Position numbers and translations under genes: made by a program
NCBI GenBank assembly: GCA_031275035.1
Contig: JAISPH010000027.1
Span: 1 to 21,676, forward strand
DNA: 21,676 nt
DNA from: Treponema sp.
GTDB lineage: Bacteria > Spirochaetota > Spirochaetia > Treponematales > Breznakiellaceae
Direction of reading: 5' to 3'
The notes under the pieces: model-generated
Database searches by the model: none
Told to the model about the DNA's origin: nothing
What the model saw: the letters and a program-made list of their open reading frames with translations, nothing else
Shown: positions 7,340-14,564 of the stretch, in pieces
Layout: every line of letters begins with the position of its first letter
Position numbering within the stretch: position 1 is the stretch's first letter

Positions 7340-10075
7340 TCAAAGGGTTACCGCCGAAATTGCCCGTATAGTATACGATACTTTTTCATTATTGATGGAA
7401 AAATCAAATTTCTCGCCGACTTTTTTGTTCAAAATAGTCCCGCCGAAGGGCGAAAGGTAGGAAATGATCCTGTTGTCCGGGTCCGATTCCCAGGGACCGA
7501 GGATCGTGTACTCCTCTTCTTTGCCGGAATCGCCGCAGAGGGTAACCCTGGTCCCGAAAGAAACCCGGCTGGTGTTGACCGTGGAGGGATCGAATATCTG
7601 GGACCTTTCGATCTCGTCCTTGAGTTTCGCCACCGTAGAATTGAGAATCTCCTGTTTTTCCTTGGCGGCCTTGTACTCCGCATTTTCCCGGAGGTCCCCC
7701 AGGGAAAGGGCAAAGCCGATTTCCTTGGAATTGGCGGGAACTTCTACCTCCATAATATGGTGAAGCTGTCGCTGCTTTTCCTCGTACTTGGCGGCGGTTA
7801 CCATGAGCCCCCGGGTAATTACCGTCTTTTCTTCGTCCCCGAAAAATTTAAAGTCCGGGTAACGCCCCAGGATATGACTGCGGAGTTCCAGCTTGTCCGC
7901 GGGGTCCAGATCCTTTACGTCGTTGAGGAGGGTGTAGATCCTGATAATGGCGTCTTCTCCCGCCTGATCCACGTAGGACTTTACCAGGTTTTCCTTGAAA
8001 AGAATGGTGTAAACCTGCTTGTTGATCTTGCGGTTCTCTGAAGTGTCCCGGCGGTTTTCAATTTCCCGGTAGGTAATATCCAGAATATGAATAAGGGTGA
8101 TAAGCTCCTTTTCCCCGCTCAGCCCGGCCTTGACGAACCAGGGTTCGGCTCTGCAGTTTTTGTAGAGCCAGACTGCCGCTTCCCGGTATTCCCGGTAATT
8201 GTCGAAACAGTTGTGGACCATGGCGATGAGCTTGTCTTCGTACCCTTCCTTGACCAGGGCGGCGATGATGGAATTGAGCAGGGCCCAGGGGAAGAGTTTG
8301 ATGTAGATGTCGGGCCAGGACGGAACAAAGAGCTGAATATGATGGAGGAATTCTTCCCTTAGTTTATTATCCTTCAAATTGAGAAACAACGCGGGCACAT
8401 CGTTAATGGCTTCAAAAATTTCCAGAAACTGCGGCTGAGGCCCGGTCCCAGCTATATGGGGAAAGCGGCCGCTGAGATCCTTCACCAGCAGGTAGGATGC
8501 GGCCACTTGTTCATTCACCTGGCTGTAGGCGCGGAGGTAACCCGTAAAGTAGGCGAACATTTCGGCAAAGTATTCCGAATCCACCCCCACGTCTTTCTGG
8601 GAGACATAGTTCCGCATGGTTTGAACCCGTTCAAAGAAGCCCCGTTCCGCCCTGAATTCGTTGAAAAGTTTTTCTTCTACGCTGATGGGACGTTCCCGTC
8701 CCGTAAAAAGATCGATATTCTCCGAGCTTACCCCAAAAGAAGGATCGGACTTGAGGATCTCCCGGGCCTTGGAGCTCCAGGAGGTCCATTCCCCTGCGCT
8801 CAGTATGGAGGGTACCAGCTCCGCCTTGATCCGCTTGATGTCGCAGGAATTGTTATAGCTCTTGATAACCGTTTTCAGGGCCCAAGCAACCTCGTTCTTT
8901 ATCCGATCATGGAGCTTTTCTTTTTTTTGGGTGGCCTTCAAAACCCAGATGTGGTTTTTCGACATGGTCTGGAGGGCGTTGACCGCCATCTTGAGGGACA
9001 TGGAATGAGCCCGCTTTTTGGCAAAGTCGATGACGATTTCATCCCCCTGAACCTTGGCTATGCGCCCGACCCCCCAGGTACGGTGGTATACAAAATTTCC
9101 CGTATCAAAGGCAATGTGTTTTTCAAAATCCGTGATTGCCTCGTGGATATTGCGCCAGTTTTGGGACAGGTTGGAGATACGGACATACTCTTCAAGCTGG
9201 CTGTGGCCGGCATACTTCTTTTTGAAACATTCGGTGATTTCCTTCCGGGCCAGGGAGTCCTTTTCATCGTACTGGAGAATGAGCTTGAGAATGCCGATGG
9301 CGGTATCAATATCGTCCTTCTGCTTGCAGGATGCGAAGACATCTTCCAGGAGGAGCACCGCTTTTTCTTCGCTGATGTTCTTGGCGATTTTCTTTTGCAC
9401 ATGGAGAAAGAAGTCTATGTCCTCGGGGCAGAATTCAAGCAGCTTGGCCCAGATTTCCCGGACATTGGTAAAGAGCTGCTTGTTGATATAACGGTGCAGG
9501 GCTTTTTTATAGTAGTCCACGGCCTCTTCGATATTGCCGAGCTTTTCATAATGTTCCGCCAGGGACTTGGCCAGATCCGCCTCTTCATAATCAACCTTGA
9601 CCAGCCGTTCCCAGATGCCAAAGACAGCCTCGCCGTCATTTTCGTTTTTACAGCATTCCGCCAGGGTACGGAGGGCATATTTGGATTCGCCGTAATCGAG
9701 GATCCGTTCACAGAGGTATTTGACGATGCTCCACTTGTGGTTGTCTACAAAAATGGTAACCAGATTTACTAAAGCCGAGTCGTCTATAAGCTGCCTGGAG
9801 AGGGCTATCATCCCGGAAATATAGAGGGCGATGATGCTGTTTTTGGTATGGACCAGGTGTTCGTCGCAGAGTTTTTTCAGTTCATCGTAGAGCCGCCCTT
9901 CCCGGGCGTCCTTGAGGATTACGTCAAGTTCCTTAAACTGGCCGGTTGAATAATTACTAAGCGCCGCCCTGGTCCACTTTTCCTCATTCAGCATCTCCTG
10001 TACGTTTTTAAGAAGCGGGGCCGTTCCTGAAACCTCTTGGGCGGCTTGTGATTCTATTGACACAGCATCAGACAT
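7340..10075 (-). CDS. greA: Transcription elongation factor GreA with long N-terminal helical-repeat extension
   Basis: The last ~137 residues of this 911-residue protein are GreA. The coiled-coil tip motif GDLRENAEY (about 793-801) carries the acidic Asp-794 and Glu-797 that enter the RNA polymerase secondary channel and stimulate cleavage of backtracked RNA. An FKBP-like domain from about 836 follows. The first ~770 residues are absent from ordinary 158-residue GreA. They are alpha-helical and TPR-like (for example EHYEKLGNIEEAVDYYKKAL at about 175-194), interrupted at about 326-363 by FVYHRTWGVGRIAKVQGD, which resembles the small Tudor/CarD-like beta-barrel that docks on RNA polymerase (inference). 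Long GreA fusions of this size are known in Treponema and Borrelia. The start is firm: AAGGAG, 7 nt before the ATG at 10075. VWA follows after 17 nt. Three stem-loops precede the gene. Confidence 0.93.
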   Translation of the reverse strand: MSDAVSIESQAAQEVSGTAPLLKNVQEMLNEEKWTRAALSNYSTGQFKELDVILKDAREGRLYDELKKLCDEHLVHTKNSIIALYISGMIALSRQLIDDSALVNLVTIFVDNHKWSIVKYLCERILDYGESKYALRTLAECCKNENDGEAVFGIWERLVKVDYEEADLAKSLAEHYEKLGNIEEAVDYYKKALHRYINKQLFTNVREIWAKLLEFCPEDIDFFLHVQKKIAKNISEEKAVLLLEDVFASCKQKDDIDTAIGILKLILQYDEKDSLARKEITECFKKKYAGHSQLEEYVRISNLSQNWRNIHEAITDFEKHIAFDTGNFVYHRTWGVGRIAKVQGDEIVIDFAKKRAHSMSLKMAVNALQTMSKNHIWVLKATQKKEKLHDRIKNEVAWALKTVIKSYNNSCDIKRIKAELVPSILSAGEWTSWSSKAREILKSDPSFGVSSENIDLFTGRERPISVEEKLFNEFRAERGFFERVQTMRNYVSQKDVGVDSEYFAEMFAYFTGYLRAYSQVNEQVAASYLLVKDLSGRFPHIAGTGPQPQFLEIFEAINDVPALFLNLKDNKLREEFLHHIQLFVPSWPDIYIKLFPWALLNSIIAALVKEGYEDKLIAMVHNCFDNYREYREAAVWLYKNCRAEPWFVKAGLSGEKELITLIHILDITYREIENRRDTSENRKINKQVYTILFKENLVKSYVDQAGEDAIIRIYTLLNDVKDLDPADKLELRSHILGRYPDFKFFGDEEKTVITRGLMVTAAKYEEKQRQLHHIMEVEVPANSKEIGFALSLGDLRENAEYKAAKEKQEILNSTVAKLKDEIERSQIFDPSTVNTSRVSFGTRVTLCGDSGKEEEYTILGPWESDPDNRIISYLSPFGGTILNKKVGEKFDFSINNEKVSYTIRAISAVTL

Positions 10076-10102
10076 CTCGTAACTCCTTGGTCCAAAAAAC
10101 TA

Positions 10103-10143
10103 GCGGGAACTTCTAAAAACTAAAGTTTTTAGAAGTTTTCCGC
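10103..10143 (-). terminator. Terminator-like stem-loop just upstream of greA
   Basis: Arms 10108-10121 and 10124-10137 are perfect inverted repeats of 14 bp with a 2-nt spacer. The stem can be extended by GCGG (10103-10106) pairing with CCGC (10140-10143) after a small bulge. Read on the minus strand, the stem is followed by TAG and then TTTTTT (10094-10099), the form of an intrinsic terminator. The greA Shine-Dalgarno AAGGAG follows within 10 nt, and no separate promoter is visible between them. It could therefore act as an attenuator or a partial terminator, or simply be a dispersed palindrome. Confidence 0.5.
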
Positions 10144-10153
10144 CGAAAAAGCA

Positions 10154-10227
10154 GCGCGTTTTGCGTCTAAAAACGCAAAACCGCAGGGCGTCTCCAAAAA
10201 CCGGCCGGGTTTTTAGAGACGCCCTAG
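10154..10227 (-). repeat. Two further tandem stem-loops between the TPR gene and greA
   Basis: Stem-loop 2 has arms 10158-10166 and 10173-10181 (9 bp, 6-nt loop). Stem-loop 3 has arms 10185-10194 and 10216-10225 (10 bp), continued inside by AAAAACC (10196-10202) pairing with GGTTTTT (10208-10214) after one mismatch, giving a ~17-bp hairpin. Stem-loop 3 includes the TAG stop of the TPR gene. All three stem-loops in this gap share the words TTTTTAGA/TCTAAAAA, which suggests related or amplified palindromes. Confidence 0.6.
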
Positions 10228-11183
10228 TTCATATACCGATCGTATATTTCCGGATCAACAATTTTAATCTTCAGCATGGTTTCCTCAATGAGGCCCGGAT
10301 CTTCCCGGACATTCTCATAGTGATCGATCAGCCAAAAATACCGGTTAATAAGCCGGGGAATGAGGAGCCCTATGTGCTCCGGGCGGCTGCGGATTTCATT
10401 TTCCAGGGAAAAGATAGACTGCTTTAACCGGCCCAACTCAATCGGTTTCAGCTCCCGCTTGACCGCAAATATCCCGAACAGGTTTCCGTAAATAGGCATC
10501 CATTCCAAAAGTTCCTGTCCGGCGTATCCCAGTTCCTTTACCCGGTCCCAAAGCCGGATAATCAGCTCCGATTCCATGGACCGGAGATCCACCCCCTGGG
10601 GGTCTGTAAAAAAGGCCTCCCTGAAGAGGGCCTTTGCCGCCCTGGCTTCTTCCAGCAGGGCGTTTACATCCGCAAGCTCGGAAAGGACCGCTCCATCCTC
10701 CCGCTTAAACCTGGCCGCCTGTTCCAGATAGGCCAGGGCCTCTTCGTAGCTGCCTACCCCCTTATAACAGCGTCCCACCTGAAACAGCAGTTCCGGATCG
10801 TGCTTATTGGCTCCGTCCCCCAGAATGTCTTCAAAGGAGGCGAGGGCGGTGGAAAAGACAAAACGCCGCACCGCATACAGGCAGGGGTCGCAGGCCTCTC
10901 CAATCCGGTCCAGAAAGCTGTAGTAGGACTTCCACTGGGAAAGGATATAAGCCCCCTTATCGTAGGGATCCTGAAAATCGTTCAGCCGCTTTATCCGCTC
11001 CAGCCACCAATTAAGACATTTAAGCGCATAAACCACTTCGGGATGCTCAAAGTCAATTTTTAGAGCCTCCTCCAGGGCCCATTGGGCCCGGCCGGCGTCA
11101 GAGGCGTTCAGACTGTCGTAGGCCTTCTGAATGAGCCCCTGGACCGATGTTTCCATGTTCGTGTCTTGAATAAGCGCAGACAT
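10224..11183 (-). CDS. TPR-like helical-repeat protein, function unknown
   Basis: The 319-residue product has no signal peptide or membrane segment and is probably cytoplasmic. It looks like a TPR or solenoid protein. Units include YDSLNASDAGRAQWALEEAL (about 22-41), ELLFQVGRCYKGVGSYEEAL (about 131-150) followed by AYLEQAARFKREDGAVLSEL, and a later helical unit ending ALFREAFFTDPQG. The C-terminal third has IPRLINRYFWLIDHYENV, unlike standard TPRs. It is the first gene of the minus-strand unit, lies 148 nt upstream of greA, and has a good promoter in front. GreA here also carries a helical-repeat extension, so the two may interact (inference). The start at 11183 has only AGGA directly adjacent; a second ATG 27 nt downstream is an alternative. 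No catalytic motif is seen. Confidence 0.78.
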   Translation of the reverse strand: MSALIQDTNMETSVQGLIQKAYDSLNASDAGRAQWALEEALKIDFEHPEVVYALKCLNWWLERIKRLNDFQDPYDKGAYILSQWKSYYSFLDRIGEACDPCLYAVRRFVFSTALASFEDILGDGANKHDPELLFQVGRCYKGVGSYEEALAYLEQAARFKREDGAVLSELADVNALLEEARAAKALFREAFFTDPQGVDLRSMESELIIRLWDRVKELGYAGQELLEWMPIYGNLFGIFAVKRELKPIELGRLKQSIFSLENEIRSRPEHIGLLIPRLINRYFWLIDHYENVREDPGLIEETMLKIKIVDPEIYDRYMN

Positions 11184-11204
11184 TCCTGTATAACGTCTCT
11201 TTTC

Positions 11205-11234
11205 ATTGTATACTTATTTTATCGGTATAGTCAA
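11205..11234 (-). promoter_or_regulatory. Sigma-70-type promoter for the TPR-greA-VWA unit
   Basis: Read on the minus strand, TTGACT (11234-11229) is followed by TATACA (11212-11207, 16-nt spacer) or, shifted by two, TACAAT (11210-11205, 18-nt spacer). Both are close to the TTGACA/TATAAT consensus. The site lies 21-50 nt upstream of the ATG at 11183, so the leader would be very short. The surrounding A/T-rich block stands out from the GC-rich background. Confidence 0.65.
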
Positions 11235-11314
11235 TCGTGCGCATGGCCCCGAAACGGGATGCAGCGGCCCTGTCCGGCGGCGCCGGCCGGCCATTACATA
11301 TCCGGGTCCGGCTA
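11235..11314. other. GC-rich spacer between divergent promoters
   Basis: These 80 bases separate the two divergent promoters and hold no plausible gene. They contain short inverted repeats: GCAT (11241-11244) with ATGC (11259-11262) around CCCG-AAA-CGGG (11248-11258), and a GGC/GCC-rich block at 11264-11292. A shared operator or protein-binding site is possible, but no known motif is recognised. Confidence 0.4.
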
Positions 11315-11343
11315 TTGACCTTTTTGCCGCGCTGATTCATACT
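11315..11343 (+). promoter_or_regulatory. Promoter for the small-protein/dxs unit, with leader hairpin
   Basis: TTGACC (11315-11320) and CATACT (11338-11343) are separated by exactly 17 nt. The expected transcript start at about 11350 gives a leader of ~40 nt. This leader carries a small perfect hairpin, ATTGCC-CAC-GGCAAT (11356-11370), and then AAGGAG (11375-11380). The hairpin ends 4 nt before the ribosome site and could tune initiation. Confidence 0.6.
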
Positions 11344-11388
11344 GTTCTCAAGTTTATTGCCCACGGCAATATGTAAGGAGATTTTGAA

Positions 11389-11478
11389 GTGCCCTGCGGA
11401 AGAAAGCGTAAACTTAGAAAGATTGCAACCCACAAACGCAAGAAAAAACTGAGGAAAAACCGACACAAGAACAAGTAA
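11389..11478 (+). CDS. 29-residue basic protein of COX24/AURKAIP1 (mS38-like) type
   Basis: This small gene starts with GTG at 11389 and ends in TAA at 11478. AAGGAG (11375-11380) lies 8 nt before the start. The peptide begins MPCGRKRKLRKIATHKRKKK and ends in a run of Arg, Lys, Asn and His; more than half of its residues are Lys or Arg. This pattern (GRKRK-x-KIATHKRKK-x-LRKNRHK) is the signature I recognise for the tiny bacterial proteins of the AURKAIP1/COX24 domain family, related to mitochondrial ribosomal protein mS38 and actinobacterial bS22. They bind rRNA in the small subunit. It is the first gene after the promoter and lies 48 nt before dxs. The good ribosome site and characteristic sequence make it a real gene despite its size. 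Confidence 0.8.
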   Translation: MPCGRKRKLRKIATHKRKKKLRKNRHKNK

Positions 11479-11526
11479 TGGCCGGACCGCTTTCAAAACT
11501 TGGTTTGGGAAGATAGTGGTAGTGTA

Positions 11527-13452
11527 ATGCATGAAAGCGAATCCCTTTTGGCGAAGATCCAAAGTTCGGAGGATCTTCGCTCCCTTTCCTATGCTGAATT
11601 AGACCGCCTTGCCGTTGAGATTCGGGAGCGGATTGTCTCTGTCGTAAGCCGGAACGGGGGTCATTTGGCCTCTAATCTGGGGGTGGTGGAGCTTACCATC
11701 GCCCTGCACAGGGCCTTCAACTCTCCCCATGATAAAATAGTCTGGGATGTGGGGCATCAGTGCTATGCCCACAAGCTTTTAACCGGCCGGGCCGGGGTTT
11801 TTGAGGAACTCCGCCGGGCCGGGGGGCTTTCCGGTTTTCCCCGGCGCCTTGAAAGCCTCCACGACGCCTTCAATACAGGTCACGCTTCCACCTCCATATC
11901 AGCCGCCCTGGGGCTTCTGGCGGGAGAGGGTATTCTGGGGGGGGAAAACCGCGCCGTGGCGGTTATCGGGGACGGTGCCCTGACGGGGGGGCTGGCCTAC
12001 GAGGCTCTTTCCCATGCGGGCCATCTGGGACTCCCCCTGGTGGTCATCCTTAACGACAATAAGATGTCTATAAGCCCCAATGTGGGGGGGCTTTCCAAAT
12101 ATTTAAGCCGTCTCAGCATGAAGGCCCGGTATCAGAGTTTCCGCCGTACCTTCGATTCCATGGTCAAGCGGGTTCCCCTCGCTGGGAATGCATTTTATAA
12201 CGCCGTGGTCAGGATAAAGCGGGCGGTCAAAGCCATCTTCTATACGGACAACTTCTTTGTGGATCTGGGTTTTGAATATGTGGGACCCATCGAGGGACAC
12301 AGGATCCGGCTTCTTGAAGAAGTGTTCCGGGATGTACGGAAGCTGGAACGGCCCGTGGTGGTCCATGTGATCACCAAAAAGGGAAAGGGTTATGAATTTG
12401 CCGAGCATGATCCCGGCGCCTACCACGGGGTTTCGTCCTTTTCCGTAACCGACGGCAAGCTGGAACGCCGGCTTGGTTCCGGTTTTACCGAATCCTTCAG
12501 CAGGGCCCTGGCGGCGGCGGCGGAACGGGACGAGCGGGTGGTGGCGCTTACCGCCGCTATGGAAAAGGGAACGGGGCTTTCCCCGTTCAGAAAATGTTTT
12601 CCCCGGCGTTTCTTTGACACCGGCATTGCCGAGGAACATGCCGTTGCCTTTGCGGCGGCCCTGGCCGTCCGGGGGCTGAAACCGGTGGCGGCGGTTTATT
12701 CTACCTTCATCCAGCGGGCCATAGATCAGGTTATCCACGATGTATGCCTGCAACGGCTTCCCGTGGTCTTTGCCCTGGACCGGGCGGGCTTTGTCAGCGA
12801 CGACGGGGATACCCATCAGGGCCTCTTTGACATAGCCCTTTTCCGTTCCGCCCCCAACATGACGATCCTGGCTCCGGCGGGAGACTTTGAGTTAAGGGCC
12901 ATGCTGGACTGGGCTTTATCCGGCCCGGACCGCGGCCCGGTGATGATACGCTACCCCAAGGCGCCCTGTCCCCCGGAAGACCGGTCTTCCGGGTTTCCCC
13001 TGGAGCCGGGCCGGGGGATCTTTACCCGCCGGGGCGGCGGCCGGATCTGCCTGGCCTTTACCGGAGGGCTCTATCCCCAGGCCTTTACGGCGGCGGATCT
13101 TCTGGCCGGAGAAAAATTGGAGGCGGATCTCTACAATCTCCGCTTCCTCAAACCGGTGGATGAAGATTATCTGGCGGATATTATAGACCGTTATGAGCTT
13201 ATGGTCTTTGTTGAAGAGGGGGTCAAAAACGGCGGCTTTGGAGAGTATGCCGCGGAACTTGCCCTCCGGCGGGGCTGCGGGGCCCGGATTCTGGTTTTGG
13301 CGGTCCGGGAACAGTATGTATCCCTGGGAACCAGGGATGAACTGCTCCGGGAAAACGGCCTGGACGGACCCGGTATAGCCCGGGCGGTTTCTCTGGTCTG
13401 GGACGAGCTGCAGCCCAAGACCGCCCAAGCGGCGGCGGGGCTTATTCCCTAG
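11527..13452 (+). CDS. dxs: 1-deoxy-D-xylulose-5-phosphate synthase
   Basis: The enzyme condenses pyruvate and glyceraldehyde 3-phosphate to DXP, the first step of the MEP isoprenoid pathway and a precursor of thiamine and pyridoxal phosphate. Evidence in the 641-residue protein: WDVGHQCYAHKLLTGR (~74-89); the thiamine-diphosphate/Mg motif starting GDGALTGG (~148) and ending NDNKMSIS; the central-domain IAEEHAVAFAAALA holding the catalytic Glu; and a C-terminal transketolase-like domain (KPVDEDYL, FVEEGVKNGGFGEY). Length is normal. An in-frame TTG at 11500 exists without a ribosome site; the ATG at 11527 gives the usual N-terminus, although its own ribosome site is weak. A 12-codon frame (11478-11516) starts on the stop of the preceding small gene and may couple translation. 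folP follows after 2 nt. Confidence 0.97.
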   Translation: MHESESLLAKIQSSEDLRSLSYAELDRLAVEIRERIVSVVSRNGGHLASNLGVVELTIALHRAFNSPHDKIVWDVGHQCYAHKLLTGRAGVFEELRRAGGLSGFPRRLESLHDAFNTGHASTSISAALGLLAGEGILGGENRAVAVIGDGALTGGLAYEALSHAGHLGLPLVVILNDNKMSISPNVGGLSKYLSRLSMKARYQSFRRTFDSMVKRVPLAGNAFYNAVVRIKRAVKAIFYTDNFFVDLGFEYVGPIEGHRIRLLEEVFRDVRKLERPVVVHVITKKGKGYEFAEHDPGAYHGVSSFSVTDGKLERRLGSGFTESFSRALAAAAERDERVVALTAAMEKGTGLSPFRKCFPRRFFDTGIAEEHAVAFAAALAVRGLKPVAAVYSTFIQRAIDQVIHDVCLQRLPVVFALDRAGFVSDDGDTHQGLFDIALFRSAPNMTILAPAGDFELRAMLDWALSGPDRGPVMIRYPKAPCPPEDRSSGFPLEPGRGIFTRRGGGRICLAFTGGLYPQAFTAADLLAGEKLEADLYNLRFLKPVDEDYLADIIDRYELMVFVEEGVKNGGFGEYAAELALRRGCGARILVLAVREQYVSLGTRDELLRENGLDGPGIARAVSLVWDELQPKTAQAAAGLIP

Positions 13453-13454
13453 GA

Positions 13455-14360
13455 ATGGACCGGATTGCGCCGGGCGGCGGGGCCGGCGTTATCAGGCTTC
13501 CCAGCGGCGCCTTTATAGATCTTGCCGGTCCCGCCGCGGGGGAGAAACCCGCCCTGGTGATGGCCATTGTAAACTGTACCGCCGATTCCTTTTACCCCCC
13601 AAGCCGCAGTCCCGGCGCCGCAGAGGCGGCGGAGCGGGCCCTGGCGGCGGAGGACGCGGGGGCGGATATTGTTGATTTTGGAGGGGAGTCCACCCGGCCC
13701 GGAGCGGAGTATGTCTCTGCCGGCGAGGAGATCCGCCGGGTTATCCCCGCCATTGCCGCCTTCAGGAAACATTCCGCCCTGCCCGTTTCGGTGGATACCC
13801 GGAAGGCGGAAACCGCCCGGGCGGCCCTGGATGCGGGGGCGGATATCGTCAACGACATATCCGCCCTGGAGGATGATCCCGCCCTGGGACCCCTCTGCGC
13901 GGAGCGGGGCGTCCCGGTGGCGCTGATGCACAAACAGGGAACCCCCCCGTCCATGCAGGAACGGCCCCGCTATGCCGATACGGCGGGGGAGCTGGCCGCT
14001 TATCTGAAAGCCGCCGCCGGCCGGGCCCGGAATTACGGCATCCCCCGGGAACACATCATCCTCGATCCGGGTATCGGCTTTGGTAAAACCCTGGAGGATA
14101 ACCTTTCCCTTTTGGCTTGTCTTGCGGAAATACGCCTCCCGGGCTATCCTCTATTAGTGGGTCTGTCCCGGAAAACTTTTATCGGAGAGATTACCGGGAG
14201 GGCTGTGGAGGACCGGCTTGCGGGAACCCTGGCCGCATCTGCGGCGGCCCTGCTTGCCGGAGCTTCGATACTCCGGGTCCACGATGTAAGGGAAACGGCG
14301 GATCTGGTTAAGGTGATTCATGCAATAAAACGGCGCGGGGCCCGGGTTTCCGGCGTATAA
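13455..14360 (+). CDS. folP: Dihydropteroate synthase
   Basis: The enzyme joins 6-hydroxymethyl-dihydropterin pyrophosphate and p-aminobenzoate in folate synthesis and is the target of sulfonamides. The 301-residue TIM-barrel shows the family motifs in order: MAIVNCTADSFY (~37-48), FGGESTRPGA (~75-84), SVDTRKAETA (~113-122), a following NDISALEDD, LMHKQGTP (~157-164), LDPGIGFGKT (~198-207), GLSRKTFIGE (~236-245), and RVHDV near the C-terminus. The first motif departs from the common NVTPDSFSDGG (Cys for Val, Ala for Pro, and YPPSR after it), but the pyrophosphate/Mg-binding Asn is kept. The ATG lies 2 nt after the dxs stop. The 222 nt to cdaA are occupied by a repeated structured element. No other folate gene is adjacent. 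Confidence 0.94.
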   Translation: MDRIAPGGGAGVIRLPSGAFIDLAGPAAGEKPALVMAIVNCTADSFYPPSRSPGAAEAAERALAAEDAGADIVDFGGESTRPGAEYVSAGEEIRRVIPAIAAFRKHSALPVSVDTRKAETARAALDAGADIVNDISALEDDPALGPLCAERGVPVALMHKQGTPPSMQERPRYADTAGELAAYLKAAAGRARNYGIPREHIILDPGIGFGKTLEDNLSLLACLAEIRLPGYPLLVGLSRKTFIGEITGRAVEDRLAGTLAASAAALLAGASILRVHDVRETADLVKVIHAIKRRGARVSGV

Positions 14361-14370
14361 TTGAAGAACG

Positions 14371-14532
14371 AAGAACCCCGCCGCAGCGGACGGGGTATGG
14401 TTGGTTCTGTAAGGTATGGAGTTTATGCGGGTTTAATACCCGCACAAACCAATGTTTTATTCGGATTAAAACCGTCCCGGAGGCTCCCCCGCCGAAAGAC
14501 GGGTTCTTGGGTATTAAACCCGTTTTCGAATA
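14371..14532 (-). repeat. Structured ~160 bp repeated element, copy A
   Basis: Read on the minus strand, this block aligns along its whole length with 18476-18634. Shared words in order are TATTCG; an inverted-repeat arm; CCCAAGAACCCG; GGGGGAGCCT; CGGTTTT; the second arm GGGTATT; TCCATACC; CAGAACCA; CATACCCCGT; and GCGGCGGGGTT. The outer arms (14509-14522 and 14428-14441) are perfect 14-nt inverted repeats. Inside is a stem formed by 14498-14505 with 14470-14476, and outside is a third, 14375-14380 with 14391-14396. It fills most of the folP-cdaA gap and lies opposite to the direction of transcription there. The frame at 14361-14579 running across it is not considered a gene. Confidence 0.8.
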
Positions 14533-14535
14533 GGG

Positions 14536-14564
14536 TTGTTCGGAAACTTCGGTTTTCCGGACAA
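14536..14564 (+). promoter_or_regulatory. UUCG-capped stem-loop in the cdaA leader
   Basis: TTGTTCGGAAA (14536-14546) pairs with TTTCCGGACAA (14554-14564), with one U-G pair. The loop region contains C(UUCG)G (14547-14552), the especially stable tetraloop. It ends 18 nt before the GTG start of cdaA. There is no T-run after it, so it is not a standard terminator in this direction. It may stabilise or insulate the transcript, or control initiation. It is not shared with the second repeat copy. Confidence 0.55.

Noticed and set aside
8456..9772. 438-codon plus-strand open frame opposite greA
   Set aside because: It is a shadow frame: long only because of codon bias in greA on the other strand. 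It has no family resemblance and no ribosome site, and GreA is certain.
11478..11516. 12-codon frame (MAGPLSKLGLGR) starting on the stop of the 29-residue gene
   Set aside because: It is too short to support as a gene and has no recognisable attenuator residues. It may only serve translational coupling to dxs.
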